Of a stretch of DNA of 64,000 nt, positions 15,860-24,736 are shown one piece after another (position 1 is the first letter of the stretch; each line of letters begins with the position of its first letter). The stretch covers positions 23,903-87,902 of the IMG/VR virus record IMGVR_UViG_3300037222_000116. One strand, given 5' to 3'. The notes under the pieces were generated by a model that was given only the letters and a program-made list of their open reading frames with translations, made no database searches and had not been told where the DNA came from. The DNA is from a virus. The position numbers and the translations under genes are program-made.

Positions 15860-16980
15860 GCAATTCGATTACTCTTGTCGACGTCAATGATCCCAACTTC
15901 GTCGACTTCACGATCCCGTCGCCACCGCAGACCGACGTCGAGGCGTGTTTGCCCCTCGACGATGCCATCGACATCGCAGCGACGCATCTCGGTTTGCCGC
16001 TGCTCGGTGGCCCTTCCGGGCGCGGTTGGAGCTTCTACAGCGTCGCCCAGCTCTGCCCGCACCTGTTCAAGCAGACCTACGAACGCGGCGACGGAACCGA
16101 GCGCGGCAATCCCGCTGAGCCGCTTCAGATCGGCGGTATGTACCACGCGCTGCAAGCCTACTTCTATGCAGGTGGGCTCGGCGAGACATGGGCGCAGGAC
16201 CGTGGCCTCTGTCGAAGTGAATTCGCGGACGCCAAGACCGCCACCGGGCGCAAGCGCCAGCCGAAGCCCGGCGACGCCCAGCTCGTCAAAATCCCGCCGA
16301 CAGCAGCCGATGATTTGCTCGCTCTCCTCAAGCGCATGGCCGAGGGCAAAGAAGACAAGCTGCTCGGTGGCGATGGCGTCAACGAGCCCAAGCGTCCGAG
16401 CATCAACTTCATTCTGATTGCTGAAAAAGCCTTCGATGCCCATACAGCCGAATGGGGAAGTCGCGAGGACATGACGCCGTTGGCGATCGAGTGGCTCGCG
16501 CGGCATCCGCTGACCGGCTACACCTGCCGCTACGACGCCATCATGCGCCTCGGGCCGAACGATCCGCTCGTCATCGCGCATTCCTACGACAAAGAGCCGA
16601 CTCTCTTCAAAGAGGGCGGCGTGGTCGTCATGGAGCGCAAGACGGCTGCGTGGCTCGGTGAGGCAGCGATCGACGGCTGGACGCTCGATGGAGAAATCCT
16701 CGGCGAGATCATGTGCTGGAAGGCGAGCGGCTGTGAAAAGAAGTTCGGGCCGCTCGCGGGCGTGATTATTGACATCGTCAGCAAAGGCAAGAAGACCGAC
16801 TTTCACCGGATGGAAATCCCGGTTGCTCCCGGCAACGTCAAGCTGCACGAGAAGTGGCTGCGCTGGACTGACGGTCAAGTCCAGCTTTGGCGCGCGACGG
16901 GAGCTTTCCCCAAGCACTTCAACTCGTGCTGGGGTAGGTACGGTCGCTGCCCCGAGTGGCACGCCTGCGTCAGTGGGTAA
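15856..16980 (+). CDS. Cas4/RecB-like PD-(D/E)xK nuclease
   Basis: A 374-residue exonuclease-like protein. SFYSVAQLCPHLFKQTYERG is the N-terminal helix with a Cys, and IGGMYHALQAYFY gives the conserved GxxxHxxL element. TCRYDAIMRL supplies the Asp and VVMERKTAAW the E-x-K catalytic pair. The C-terminus ends CWGRYGRCPEWHAC; with the N-terminal Cys this gives the four-Cys pattern of Fe-S Cas4/AddB-type nucleases. It probably resects DNA ends, and it is adjacent to the RecA-like ATPase and ssDNA-binding protein genes. Confidence 0.85.
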   Translation: MSNSITLVDVNDPNFVDFTIPSPPQTDVEACLPLDDAIDIAATHLGLPLLGGPSGRGWSFYSVAQLCPHLFKQTYERGDGTERGNPAEPLQIGGMYHALQAYFYAGGLGETWAQDRGLCRSEFADAKTATGRKRQPKPGDAQLVKIPPTAADDLLALLKRMAEGKEDKLLGGDGVNEPKRPSINFILIAEKAFDAHTAEWGSREDMTPLAIEWLARHPLTGYTCRYDAIMRLGPNDPLVIAHSYDKEPTLFKEGGVVVMERKTAAWLGEAAIDGWTLDGEILGEIMCWKASGCEKKFGPLAGVIIDIVSKGKKTDFHRMEIPVAPGNVKLHEKWLRWTDGQVQLWRATGAFPKHFNSCWGRYGRCPEWHACVSG

Positions 16981-17062
16981 GGGCAAGGGCAAGTATGCCC
17001 TGAAGCGAGGGCACAAGAGTTATCACCTTCCCGGTAAGGGAAGAGCAGGAAAGGGATTACGC

Positions 17063-17242
17063 ATGTCGCGCGATGGCAAGCTCGAATTTGTCTGGGACAT
17101 CGAGCGGCGTGAACGGCGCACGCGCTTGTTCTTCGCTGCCTGCTTCTTCGTGCTCATGCTCACGATCGCTGGCGGAATGCTCTACGTCGCGCTCACGGAT
17201 ACGGACAACACACCTGCGGAGAAGACCAATGCCTCGGATTGA
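17063..17242 (+). CDS. small single-pass membrane protein
   Basis: A 59-residue protein: a basic N-terminus (MSRDGKLEFVWDIERRERRTR) and one hydrophobic helix (LFFAACFFVLMLTIAGGMLYVAL), then a polar tail. GGAAAGGG precedes the ATG at 17063. A GTG at 16973 would add 30 Lys/Gly-rich residues and overlap the nuclease end. It overlaps the ATPase gene by 14 nt. Confidence 0.6.
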   Translation: MSRDGKLEFVWDIERRERRTRLFFAACFFVLMLTIAGGMLYVALTDTDNTPAEKTNASD

Positions 17243-18077
17243 TATGAATGCCAAGCCCCACATCAAGACGAGCATGATCTTCGGCGGCTCGGGAGCAGGA
17301 AAGACGCACCTGTGCTGCACGTACCCGAAGCCCGCGTGGATCGGCAGCACGCGCGAAGAGGGATTCGTCACGATTCAGACGATGGATCGGGCGAACCTCT
17401 ATGACCCCAAAGTGCCAGTGCAAATCTTCGGCGTCTCCTCGATGCTGGAGATGATGCGGGACTTCAATCAGTTCATCATCCCGCAGATCCGTGCGGGCAA
17501 GATCGAGACGGTCTGCGTTGAGTTGAGCTACTACACCAACGACGTCATCGACGCCGCGCCCGAAGAGGCGAACGGCTGGGTCAAGTACATGGCCCTGATG
17601 AAGCACATCAACTTCATTGACAAGGTCATCAAGGCATTCCCGAATTGTCGGCTTGTCTACAATGCCCTGTCCGCGCCCGAGAAAGAGGTCGACAAGGCCC
17701 CGACCGGCATTCTCACGGCGGGCAAGGCGATTTCCAAGACCATTCCCGCGGCGACGTCGCTCTTCGGCTATCTGCGCACCGAAGACAAAGGCAACAGCGT
17801 CGTCGACCGCGTGCTTCACCTGACGACCTACGGCCCGTATATGTGCCGTCACAGGTTCGGCAACAAGCTCCCCCCGCTCGTGCGCAACCCGAGCTATCGC
17901 AAGCTGGAGCAGTTGTTGTCGGGCGAAATGACGGTCGATCACGAAGGCTATGTTGTCGCGCCGGGAAGTGTGGTAGCAATGCCACCGGCAAAGACGATCG
18001 TGGCTGCTGCTCCCGCCAAGCTGCCCGACATCAACCTGCTCGACCCCGAGCCCCTTCCGCCGCTCGAATTGGATTAG
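17229..18077 (+). CDS. Sak4/RecA-like ATPase
   Basis: A 282-residue protein with Walker A GGSGAGKTHL at residues 20-29 in the AAA_24/Sak4 arrangement, followed by STREEGFVTIQTMD. ETVCVELSYYTNDVID is the Walker B region and RLVYNALSAPEKE follows. This class comprises phage recombinases that load on ssDNA. The C-terminus becomes Pro/Ala-rich. The next gene encodes a probable ssDNA-binding protein, a typical pairing for annealing or strand exchange. Confidence 0.75.
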   Translation: MPRIDMNAKPHIKTSMIFGGSGAGKTHLCCTYPKPAWIGSTREEGFVTIQTMDRANLYDPKVPVQIFGVSSMLEMMRDFNQFIIPQIRAGKIETVCVELSYYTNDVIDAAPEEANGWVKYMALMKHINFIDKVIKAFPNCRLVYNALSAPEKEVDKAPTGILTAGKAISKTIPAATSLFGYLRTEDKGNSVVDRVLHLTTYGPYMCRHRFGNKLPPLVRNPSYRKLEQLLSGEMTVDHEGYVVAPGSVVAMPPAKTIVAAAPAKLPDINLLDPEPLPPLELD

Positions 18078-18159
18078 AGCGAGGCGTAGGAAACCGATTC
18101 TGTAATTCGTCTCTGGAGTAGTACCAGCAGTACAACGCCCACTGAGGAGAAATACCAAC

Positions 18160-19125
18160 ATGGCCGACAAGGACAAGCCTTCGCAGGACTTCGTGATGGA
18201 CTTCGTGACGCCCGAGTACATGGCGTCGACGAAGACGGAAGACGGACGCGGCGGCGGTTTCGCGCGCGTCCCGGTCTGTGACTGCGCGCGCTTCAAGATC
18301 GTCGACGCCGCGATCCAGCCCAAGGAAGGCGACAAGCCCCACAACATGCTCGCGCTGACGCTCGCGGTGCTCGCGCACCCCGACGCGAGTGCGGTCGGCA
18401 TGAACACGAAGGTTCTCCTCGCGGGCTCCAAGGAAAGCCCCAAGTTCATGCGGGGGCGTCTCGCGCACTACATCAGCACGCTCAAGATCCCGCCCGGTCG
18501 CATCGCGCGGTCGGCGTGGATCGGTCGCGAGTTCGAGGGCTCCGTCGTCTGGGAGAAGGCCAAGCCCACGATGAACTCGCAGGGCGAGACGGTCATCTAC
18601 GTCAACGACCGCGTGTGCAACGAGCGCGCGTTCGGTGCCGAGGTCCCCAAGGGCTTCAACGCGGAGAAGGCGAGCGCCGAGGCCAAGAAGTACCTCGATG
18701 CCAAGGACGGCGGCTCGCCGGGCGCGAACGTCGAGGGCGGCGGTGCGGCTCCGTGGGCTCCCGAGGGCAGCGCGCCGACCGAAGGCGCGACGGCGACGGT
18801 CGACGGCGCGGGTGCTGCGACCGGCACGACGGGCTTCAAGCCCGAGAGCGAGATCAACGACGACACGGTCTTCGCGTACCGTGCGGCGATCAAGCTCGAC
18901 ATGAAGTCCAAGGAGACGGCGCGCGAGGCCCTCATCGGCATCGGCTTCGACCCGGACGGCCCGGTGGACAGCAGCAAGCTCAAGGGGACGATCAAGGCGA
19001 AGTACGACGCCAAGTTCCCCCCGCAGGCCGACGAGGACGAGCTGCCCGCGCTTGGCGGCGCGAACGGCGCGGCGACGGCTGCCAAGACCGGCACGCGCAC
19101 CAAGCCCGCGGGCGCGACCGCGTAG
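18160..19125 (+). CDS. probable ssDNA-binding protein
   Basis: A 321-residue protein. Residues 1-165 are a beta-rich domain (FARVPVCDCARFKIVDAAIQPKEGDKPHNMLALTLAVLAHP...) resembling DUF669-like or OB-fold phage ssDNA-binding proteins. An Ala/Gly/Thr-rich linker leads to a helical segment and a flexible acidic then basic C-terminus. Assignment relies on its place between the RecA-like ATPase and DNA polymerase genes; no catalytic motif is present. A TGAGGAG site precedes the ATG, and a strong terminator follows the stop. Confidence 0.6.
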   Translation: MADKDKPSQDFVMDFVTPEYMASTKTEDGRGGGFARVPVCDCARFKIVDAAIQPKEGDKPHNMLALTLAVLAHPDASAVGMNTKVLLAGSKESPKFMRGRLAHYISTLKIPPGRIARSAWIGREFEGSVVWEKAKPTMNSQGETVIYVNDRVCNERAFGAEVPKGFNAEKASAEAKKYLDAKDGGSPGANVEGGGAAPWAPEGSAPTEGATATVDGAGAATGTTGFKPESEINDDTVFAYRAAIKLDMKSKETAREALIGIGFDPDGPVDSSKLKGTIKAKYDAKFPPQADEDELPALGGANGAATAAKTGTRTKPAGATA

Positions 19126-19139
19126 TCAGCAACGATGAA

Positions 19140-19174
19140 CGGGAGCACCACGCCTCGCCCGCGTGGTGCTCCCG
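19140..19174 (+). terminator. strong hairpin terminator
   Basis: A perfect 14-bp GC-rich stem (CGGGAGCACCACGC with its complement) and a 7-nt loop, followed by GTTGTACTTTCTCTC. The U-tract is weak, but the stem is the most stable simple hairpin noted in the window. It separates the ssDNA-binding protein gene from the polymerase group. Confidence 0.65.
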
Positions 19175-19207
19175 GTTGTACTTTCTCTCGCTGGGGAGAT
19201 GAATCTG

Positions 19208-19678
19208 ATGCCGCCTTGGTCGGCGCGTGAGCTGAAGGACGCTATCGTTGCGCGAACTGCCGTCGAAACCGGGATGAATGTTCTCGGTGGCGAGCTGCGC
19301 AAGCAGTTGCGGCTCGCGCTCGATTGGATCGATCGGCAGCATTCGGCTCTTGTAGAAGCTGGTGAGAACGCTCAGCTCAAGCAGCGCGTGCGCGCGCTGC
19401 AAGATCAAGTCAACATGCTTGAAGCCGAGAAGAGCGGCGTCGAGAAGCAGCTTCTTGAATCGTATGAAAATCGCAATCGCGAGATTCAGGCAGCGCTGGC
19501 ACGCCACGATCGATCGCAAATTACGAACGCCAGCGTCGCGCAGTTGCTCGCGCTCCAAGAAGACCACAAGAGACTGCGCGACAAGCTCGGTGTGGGCTTA
19601 TACGACTGGTCGATGACCGACGGCCTGCCGTGGTGGGAAACCCATCCGGGGCTCTCTCGTACTTCTGGAGGGAAGTGA
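19208..19678 (+). CDS. coiled-coil hypothetical protein
   Basis: A 156-residue, strongly helical protein with a coiled coil at about 55-95 (ENAQLKQRVRALQDQVNMLEAEKSGVEKQLLESYENR). I use the second ATG (19208), 9 nt after GGGGAG; the ATG at 19199 is too close to it. It precedes a Cys-containing protein gene and the polymerase. Confidence 0.65.
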   Translation: MPPWSARELKDAIVARTAVETGMNVLGGELRKQLRLALDWIDRQHSALVEAGENAQLKQRVRALQDQVNMLEAEKSGVEKQLLESYENRNREIQAALARHDRSQITNASVAQLLALQEDHKRLRDKLGVGLYDWSMTDGLPWWETHPGLSRTSGGK

Positions 19679-19683
19679 ATTCC

Positions 19684-19938
19684 ATGGCGAGTTGCAAAGT
19701 GTGTCTCGAACACCTGCGCAAAGATGGCACCTGCAAATGGGCTTGTGATCCAAAGCTCGCCAATCCATTCAAGCGCACACGCCCTGTCGGCGTCAAAGAA
19801 GTGCCTGCTGACCAGCGCGGCGCAACGTTCTCGGTGGCAGAGCGACAGAACATGAGCAACGCGGTCGCCAAGGTCGACAAGACCTACGCGAGCTGGAGCA
19901 ATGAGATTCTTGCCCGGAAGAACCACGGCTCACGGTGA
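19684..19938 (+). CDS. small Cys-containing protein
   Basis: An 84-residue protein starting MASCKVCLEHLRKDGTCKWACD, with four Cys (CxxC...CxxxC) consistent with a zinc knuckle. It has a GGAGGG ribosome-binding site and overlaps the polymerase GTG. It may be a polymerase accessory factor; no named family is recognised. Confidence 0.6.
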   Translation: MASCKVCLEHLRKDGTCKWACDPKLANPFKRTRPVGVKEVPADQRGATFSVAERQNMSNAVAKVDKTYASWSNEILARKNHGSR

Positions 19939-22934
19939 GCACGGCAGTCGCTACGCCTGTTGTTCGCCTGACCGTCTTGCAGAAGCGTCTGCTCGATGAC
20001 GGGGCGAGATGCTGGGAGTGTCCTCTAGGGCGCGACGGCGCTCCATCCAAGCCTGTAGCTACACAATGGCACAGCAATGGTTCGCCAGCGTTGGCCTTGG
20101 TAGGGGAAGCGCCCGGCAGGAGAGAATGTCAAGTAGGTGCCCCATTCGTCGGCGCGAGCGGAAAAATGCTCGATACGGTCTTGAATCAGACCGAGATCCC
20201 ACGAAACCAAATCGCCATCCTGAACTGCGCTGCTTGCGGTCCAATCCCATCTGCGGCTGACGACATCAAGCGTCGTGCGGTCGAAGCGTGCAGGCCGCGC
20301 CTGCTCGCTGAGCTGAACAGGCTTCAGCCCAAAGTCATTCTTGGGCTCGGTGCGAGCGCCCTGAAGTCTCTCTCGCCACAGCAGAAGAGCGGCATTACCG
20401 TCCTGCGCGGTGCAATGCTGGACTTAGGTACTGACGTCGCGACCAAGTGGAAGCCGTCAGGCTTCTTTACAACTTTTCATCCGGCGCACATTCTTCGAGG
20501 CGGTGACGCCGAGGCCGAGGGACCGGGAGACGAGGGAAGCAGCGCCGTAGACCTCCTGTTCTACTTCTTCCTGTACGACGTCCTGAAGGCGTGGAACGTC
20601 GCGCAGGGCCTTGCGTCACCGTGGCGCGACGAATGTGACCTGTTCGTCCACAGTGAAGAAGGCAAGCTGTTTCGGGCGACGACCAATGCCACTGGCGCAG
20701 GCGTCGTTGGAGACGAAGCACACGCCGACGAGCTGATTGCTGCCGCACAGCGCCTCGCCGACGAAGCGCGTACCGAGGGCCGCTTTGCCTGCGACGTCGA
20801 GACAGACGGCAAGAATTCACTTCTCGCCAACCTGACTGCCATCGGCTTCGCGACGACGTTGGGCGGCTTGAGTGCGACGTGGGAGGCATGGCAGCGCGTA
20901 CCGCAGGCGCTCGGGATCATGCGCGAACTGCTCGCTGATCCACATATCCACATCGTTTTCCACAACCGGACCTACGACACCTGTGTCCTGCCACGACACG
21001 AGCTGCCGGTGCTCGGCATCGTCGACGACACGTTGCTCTTTCACCATGCAGCGTTCCCCGGCCTGCCACACAAGCTCGACCAAGTAGCCACGCAGTTTCT
21101 CATCACGCCGCCGTGGAAAAACGAATTCCGAAAGGGCACAAAAGACTTCGCGACGTTGGTGCTTTACAACTTCAGAGACGCGCACGCGACAGCATTGTTG
21201 GTTGGGCCGTTGATCAACATGATCAAGGCCCACAAGACCGAGAAGGTCTACGAAGTCGACCGCCAGTGTGCGGGCGTCGCGACCGAGATGCGCAAGATCG
21301 GCTTCTACGTCGATCGCGTCGAGCAGAAGCGACATAGCGACATTCAGCACGCCCGCCTCAAGTACATGCGGGAGTCGTTGACCAAGAGCTTCACGGACAT
21401 CGCTGAGCCATGGCGCGTCCAGCTCGCCAAGAACAACGCCAACAAAGTCAGGAAAAAAGACCCCGAGAGCTATCTCGACCGGGTTGCGATTCGCTATCGC
21501 GAGATCGCCGAGCGAGAGAAGAAGCCGACAGACATCGGCTTCTTCAAGCCCAAAGCCAAAGCAGACATCGTCGCTCTCTTTGAAGTGCTCAGGATTCCCT
21601 TCACGGCGTACACGAGTAAGGGCGCTCCGATCACAGACAAGAACGCAATGGAGCTGGCATCGATGCGCCACCCGTTGCTGCGGCAGTTGATTGACCTACG
21701 AGAAGCGCAGCAGTTGCTCGCGACCTACATCGACGGTCTGCCAGTGATGTTCGATGGACGCCTGCACCCTGATTGGAGCGTGAATAAAGTCACTGGACGA
21801 TGGTCTGCTGGGAAAACCCAGAACGTCCCCAAGCAGGTGAGTAGCTGGCCCCCGGAGACGAATGACGATGGGACTTGGAAGAGGAAGAAAAAAGGCGCGT
21901 ACATCACGCCGATCGAGAACCCGCGCTCGATTGTCTGCGCGCCGAGTGCGGCTCAAATTCTGTCACTCGGCTCGAAAGCGCATCCCGAAGTCCTGAGTCG
22001 TGCTCTCGAAGGCTACAGGCGTATGCTCTTCGGAGCTGACTCAGCCCAACAAGAGCTGCGCATCGTCGCGCTGATCAGTGGTGACAAGTTCCTGCTGGAC
22101 ATCTTCAATCGTGGCGAAGACCCGCACGCCGCCTTCGCGCGAATCGCTTTCCCGAAGGTCTTTCCTCAGATCGAAGCTGAGCTGGCGAAGCACGGCGTCA
22201 AGCCCAAGGACACAGCATTCACCAAGAAGAAGATTGCTGAAGCGCAGAACGACATCGAGCGGGCGCATTGGAATGCTGTGCTGCGGCTTCAGAAGAATTG
22301 GAGCAAGCTCCGCGACGTCTCGAAGAACGGCGAGTTCGGCTGCATCTACGGCGCAGGAGCCATGAAGATTTACGAGACATGGCGCATGCGTCTGCCCGAC
22401 GAGGAGACGCTGACTCTGTCTGATGCCGAGGCATTCTTCGAGACGTGCAACCGAGTGCTGGAGGGAGTCAACCGCTGGCGCAATCGGATGGAGACAGACG
22501 CGAGATTGCGAAGAGAGATCCGAGAGGTCTTGGGATACCGGGTTCGACTCTTCCCGCTCGGGCACTTCAATCCCAATATCTGTTACAACTTCCCGGTCCA
22601 AGCCTTCGGCGCATCGTTGATTGCGAGGGCTATCTTCCGGTTCGTGGCGCTGACGCAGCCGTCGTGGCTCAACCTCGGGATGCTCTACAAGAACGGCCTG
22701 CTCGATGCCAAGTGGGTGAGTGACAGAAGAGCCGAGGGCTATGGTGATTGGAAGGCTCCTGTGTGGCTGTTGATCAACGGCCACGATTCACTGGTCGGTG
22801 AATGCGACGAGGAGGACGCTGCCAAAGCCGCCAAGCTGCTAGAGCTGGCAATGACGATGCGCGTGAACATCGGCGACGCGTCGATTCTCTTTCCCGCCGA
22901 GCCTGACGTCGGCGTTCGTTGGTCGGAGGTTTGA
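19935..22934 (+). CDS. uracil-DNA glycosylase / DNA polymerase A fusion
   Basis: A 999-residue protein joining two enzymes. Residues about 15-200 are a family 4-type uracil-DNA glycosylase: paired Cys (CWECPLG), GEAPGRRECQVGAPFVGASGKMLD and ILNCAACGP. Residues about 275-420 are a DnaQ-like proofreading domain starting FACDVETDG. The remainder is family A polymerase: motif A GADSAQQELRI (near 700), motif B KNGEFGCIYGAG (near 797) and motif C NGHDSLVGE (near 948). It would replicate phage DNA and meet uracil during synthesis. GTG starts it, overlapping the preceding small gene. Confidence 0.93.
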   Translation: MSTAVATPVVRLTVLQKRLLDDGARCWECPLGRDGAPSKPVATQWHSNGSPALALVGEAPGRRECQVGAPFVGASGKMLDTVLNQTEIPRNQIAILNCAACGPIPSAADDIKRRAVEACRPRLLAELNRLQPKVILGLGASALKSLSPQQKSGITVLRGAMLDLGTDVATKWKPSGFFTTFHPAHILRGGDAEAEGPGDEGSSAVDLLFYFFLYDVLKAWNVAQGLASPWRDECDLFVHSEEGKLFRATTNATGAGVVGDEAHADELIAAAQRLADEARTEGRFACDVETDGKNSLLANLTAIGFATTLGGLSATWEAWQRVPQALGIMRELLADPHIHIVFHNRTYDTCVLPRHELPVLGIVDDTLLFHHAAFPGLPHKLDQVATQFLITPPWKNEFRKGTKDFATLVLYNFRDAHATALLVGPLINMIKAHKTEKVYEVDRQCAGVATEMRKIGFYVDRVEQKRHSDIQHARLKYMRESLTKSFTDIAEPWRVQLAKNNANKVRKKDPESYLDRVAIRYREIAEREKKPTDIGFFKPKAKADIVALFEVLRIPFTAYTSKGAPITDKNAMELASMRHPLLRQLIDLREAQQLLATYIDGLPVMFDGRLHPDWSVNKVTGRWSAGKTQNVPKQVSSWPPETNDDGTWKRKKKGAYITPIENPRSIVCAPSAAQILSLGSKAHPEVLSRALEGYRRMLFGADSAQQELRIVALISGDKFLLDIFNRGEDPHAAFARIAFPKVFPQIEAELAKHGVKPKDTAFTKKKIAEAQNDIERAHWNAVLRLQKNWSKLRDVSKNGEFGCIYGAGAMKIYETWRMRLPDEETLTLSDAEAFFETCNRVLEGVNRWRNRMETDARLRREIREVLGYRVRLFPLGHFNPNICYNFPVQAFGASLIARAIFRFVALTQPSWLNLGMLYKNGLLDAKWVSDRRAEGYGDWKAPVWLLINGHDSLVGECDEEDAAKAAKLLELAMTMRVNIGDASILFPAEPDVGVRWSEV

Positions 22935-22936
22935 AC

Positions 22937-23164
22937 ATGGTCGAATACGCGGCTACCGGAGTTGTTGTTGGTGGGTTCGGCTTTGTGGAAGTCCACGTTC
23001 CGCGAACCGAGAAGCACATGAGCGAGTGCTATGCACTGGTAGAGATTCATAGGGCGAATCGGCGCGCTGATGGCGTTGAAGAATGGGAAGTTACTTTGGT
23101 GGCTGGCGATCGAACGGTTCTTTGGGTTCCGAAGAACAAGGTCTTTACCCGACGAGCGTTCTAA
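22937..23164 (+). CDS. small beta-rich protein
   Basis: A 75-residue protein (MVEYAATGVVVGGFGFVEVHVPR...TVLWVPKNKVF) with a likely small barrel fold, possibly paralogous to the 14719 protein. GGAGGT precedes the ATG. Function is unknown. Confidence 0.65.
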   Translation: MVEYAATGVVVGGFGFVEVHVPRTEKHMSECYALVEIHRANRRADGVEEWEVTLVAGDRTVLWVPKNKVFTRRAF

Positions 23165-23169
23165 TCAAG

Positions 23170-23817
23170 ATGACCTATGCAGGCATCTTCGATGCAGAGG
23201 GGATTGAGGGCATGGCGAGAGCGAACTACAGCGAAGACGGCAACAGCGACAACGTTCACGTCAACTCGCATGAGCGTGAGCTTGCAATCGTCCGCGCCTT
23301 TGCTCCCATTGGCTTAGACCCATGCTCGAACATTCACAGTACGGTCAAGGCTCGTGTCGAGTGGTTTGGACCTCGGGCGACGTGGCCGAACATCTGTGAG
23401 GATTGCTTTGGCACGGGCAAGCTGCTCGGTGGTGTCGAATGCGAATGTCAGTTTGACATCCACGCCGTCGACGGACTACAAAGCGATTGGAAGAGTGTCC
23501 TGCAACCCGGCGAAATCGCTTATGTAAATCATCCTTACGGCAAGTACTGCAAGCCGTGGGTGGCGAAGATGAACGAGGAAGGCGACAAGGGCACCGAAAG
23601 CGTTTCGCTGACGCCGGGCAGGTTCGATACGCAGTGGTTTCGGTCTGCTCGACCGGCATTGATTTGCTGGTATGGTCGTCGGGTGGCCTTCGTCGACAAC
23701 GTGCTCAGGATTGGCATGAAGGACTCTGCCAAGTTCCCTTCGGTCTTCCTCTATTGGGGCAAGCGCGTCGACGAGTTCGAGCAGCACTTCAAGCAGTATG
23801 GCAAGGTGACGACGTGA
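23170..23817 (+). CDS. phage N6-adenine methyltransferase (Dam-like, PF05869-type)
   Basis: A 215-residue protein. GLDPCSN is the SAM-side motif, and EIAYVNHPYGKYCKPWVAKMNEEGDKGTESVSLTPGRFDTQWF is the phage Dam layout with a NxPY catalytic site, here NHPY rather than NPPY. RPALICWYGRRVAF is the final core strand. A CEDCFGTGK...CECQ insertion adds a likely zinc site. The enzyme would methylate adenine to protect phage DNA or mark replication. Its 3' end is partly duplicated about 900 bp downstream. Confidence 0.8.
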   Translation: MTYAGIFDAEGIEGMARANYSEDGNSDNVHVNSHERELAIVRAFAPIGLDPCSNIHSTVKARVEWFGPRATWPNICEDCFGTGKLLGGVECECQFDIHAVDGLQSDWKSVLQPGEIAYVNHPYGKYCKPWVAKMNEEGDKGTESVSLTPGRFDTQWFRSARPALICWYGRRVAFVDNVLRIGMKDSAKFPSVFLYWGKRVDEFEQHFKQYGKVTT

Positions 23818-23818
23818 G
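23795..23818 (+). repeat. direct repeat copy 1 (methylase 3' end)
   Basis: 24 nt covering the last codons of the Dam-like gene (QYGKVTT stop). It matches 24706-24729 at 22 of 24 positions. Confidence 0.85.
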
Positions 23819-24047
23819 AATCACAGACGTTCACCTTTGGACTCATTGGACGAGCCCGCTGCACTGTACGTTGGAGATTGCTGGCATTCACATCGGCCTG
23901 CATTGGTGTCTGCCGTGGGCCTATGCCATAAGCAAAGCGTCTGCGCTTCCGTGGCGCTTGTGGGTCTACTCTGAGGCTCACGGGTCTGATTCGTTCTACT
24001 GGCGCGTGCTCGGCTTGGAAATCAACATCCCGTTGGACCAGTCGTGA
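23814..24047 (+). CDS. hypothetical protein, aromatic-rich
   Basis: A 77-residue protein with GTG start. It is rich in Trp, His and Leu (VHLWTHWTSPLHCTLEIAGIHIGLHWCLPWAYAI). It may be membrane-associated. Function is unknown. It overlaps the methylase and PP-loop reading frames. Confidence 0.55.
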   Translation: MRITDVHLWTHWTSPLHCTLEIAGIHIGLHWCLPWAYAISKASALPWRLWVYSEAHGSDSFYWRVLGLEINIPLDQS

Positions 24048-24154
24048 AGTACGTCTCGGCATTGAGTGGCGGCAAGGACTCCGTCGCCATGACCTCGTGG
24101 GCAATCCGCACGGGACTCAATCCAATGCAGGCTTGTCGACGATGGGGCCGTTGA
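24044..24154 (+). pseudogene. truncated PP-loop ATPase (PAPS reductase-like)
   Basis: GTG at 24044 overlaps the previous stop and begins KYVSALSGGKDSVAMTSWAI, which contains the PP-loop SGGKDS of ATP-pyrophosphatases such as PAPS reductases. The frame stops after 36 residues at 24152-24154, far short of the usual 200-plus. A convergent gene (24117-24683) occupies the space where the rest should be. It is probably a deletion or replacement remnant. Confidence 0.7.
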
Positions 24155-24683
24155 CGTCGTGGAAGGGGCGGGTGTGGATGCCGCCGTCGCCGCGCCACGT
24201 TCCGGGGTAGGAGGGATGGAAGCTGGGGTAGGCATCAGCGATCACGTTCTCGAACTCGGCGTCGACAACTTCGCCGGGCTCGATGACGGGCAGCGCGTGC
24301 TTCTCGCACAGGTGCGCGCGGCGGGTGCGTGTCGCGCCGATGTTGTAGATGCGCGAGCGCAGCGGTGCAGGTGGCTCTTTCTCCATGGCGCTCTGGAGTG
24401 CCGCCATGGCCTTCTGGATGATCGTCCTGCCTTCGGGTGTCGCGGCGAACGCCGCGAGGTCGGGGTCAGCTTGCAAGGCCGCGCCGACGACCCCTGCGTA
24501 GTCCATGAAGGCACGCGCGAGCCCGCCGATGGTCGGCTCAGGCGGCGTGTACGGCTCCTCGATCTCGACGGTGTGCCAGCCGGGCGGCGTCTTGCCGTGC
24601 TGGTGGTTGAAGCAGCCGCCCGATGGTCCTCTCGTGGGCACGGCACTCGTGCAGTCTTTCGCGTCGCATTTGAGCATCAGCAT
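24117..24683 (-). CDS. Cys-containing hypothetical protein
   Basis: A 188-residue protein of unknown function starting MLMLKCDAKDCTSAVPTR...CFNHQHGKT, a Cys/His cluster suggesting zinc binding. The middle is helical (FAATPEGRTIIQKAMAALQSAMEKEPP) and LCEKHALPV gives another Cys/His pair. It lies on the opposite strand inside a segment flanked by 24-bp direct repeats, and its 3' end overlaps the truncated PP-loop gene. It looks like an inserted cargo gene. Confidence 0.65.
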   Translation of the reverse strand: MLMLKCDAKDCTSAVPTRGPSGGCFNHQHGKTPPGWHTVEIEEPYTPPEPTIGGLARAFMDYAGVVGAALQADPDLAAFAATPEGRTIIQKAMAALQSAMEKEPPAPLRSRIYNIGATRTRRAHLCEKHALPVIEPGEVVDAEFENVIADAYPSFHPSYPGTWRGDGGIHTRPFHDVNGPIVDKPALD

Positions 24684-24705
24684 GGTATCTCCGTTGTCTC
24701 CATTG

Positions 24706-24729
24706 AGTACGGCAAGGTGACGATGTGAG
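24706..24729 (+). repeat. direct repeat copy 2 (methylase tail duplicate)
   Basis: Matches 23795-23818 at 22 of 24 positions. In the same frame it would encode EYGKVTM stop, without the rest of a methylase, marking the right edge of the inserted segment. Confidence 0.85.
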
Positions 24730-24736
24730 CATGGTG

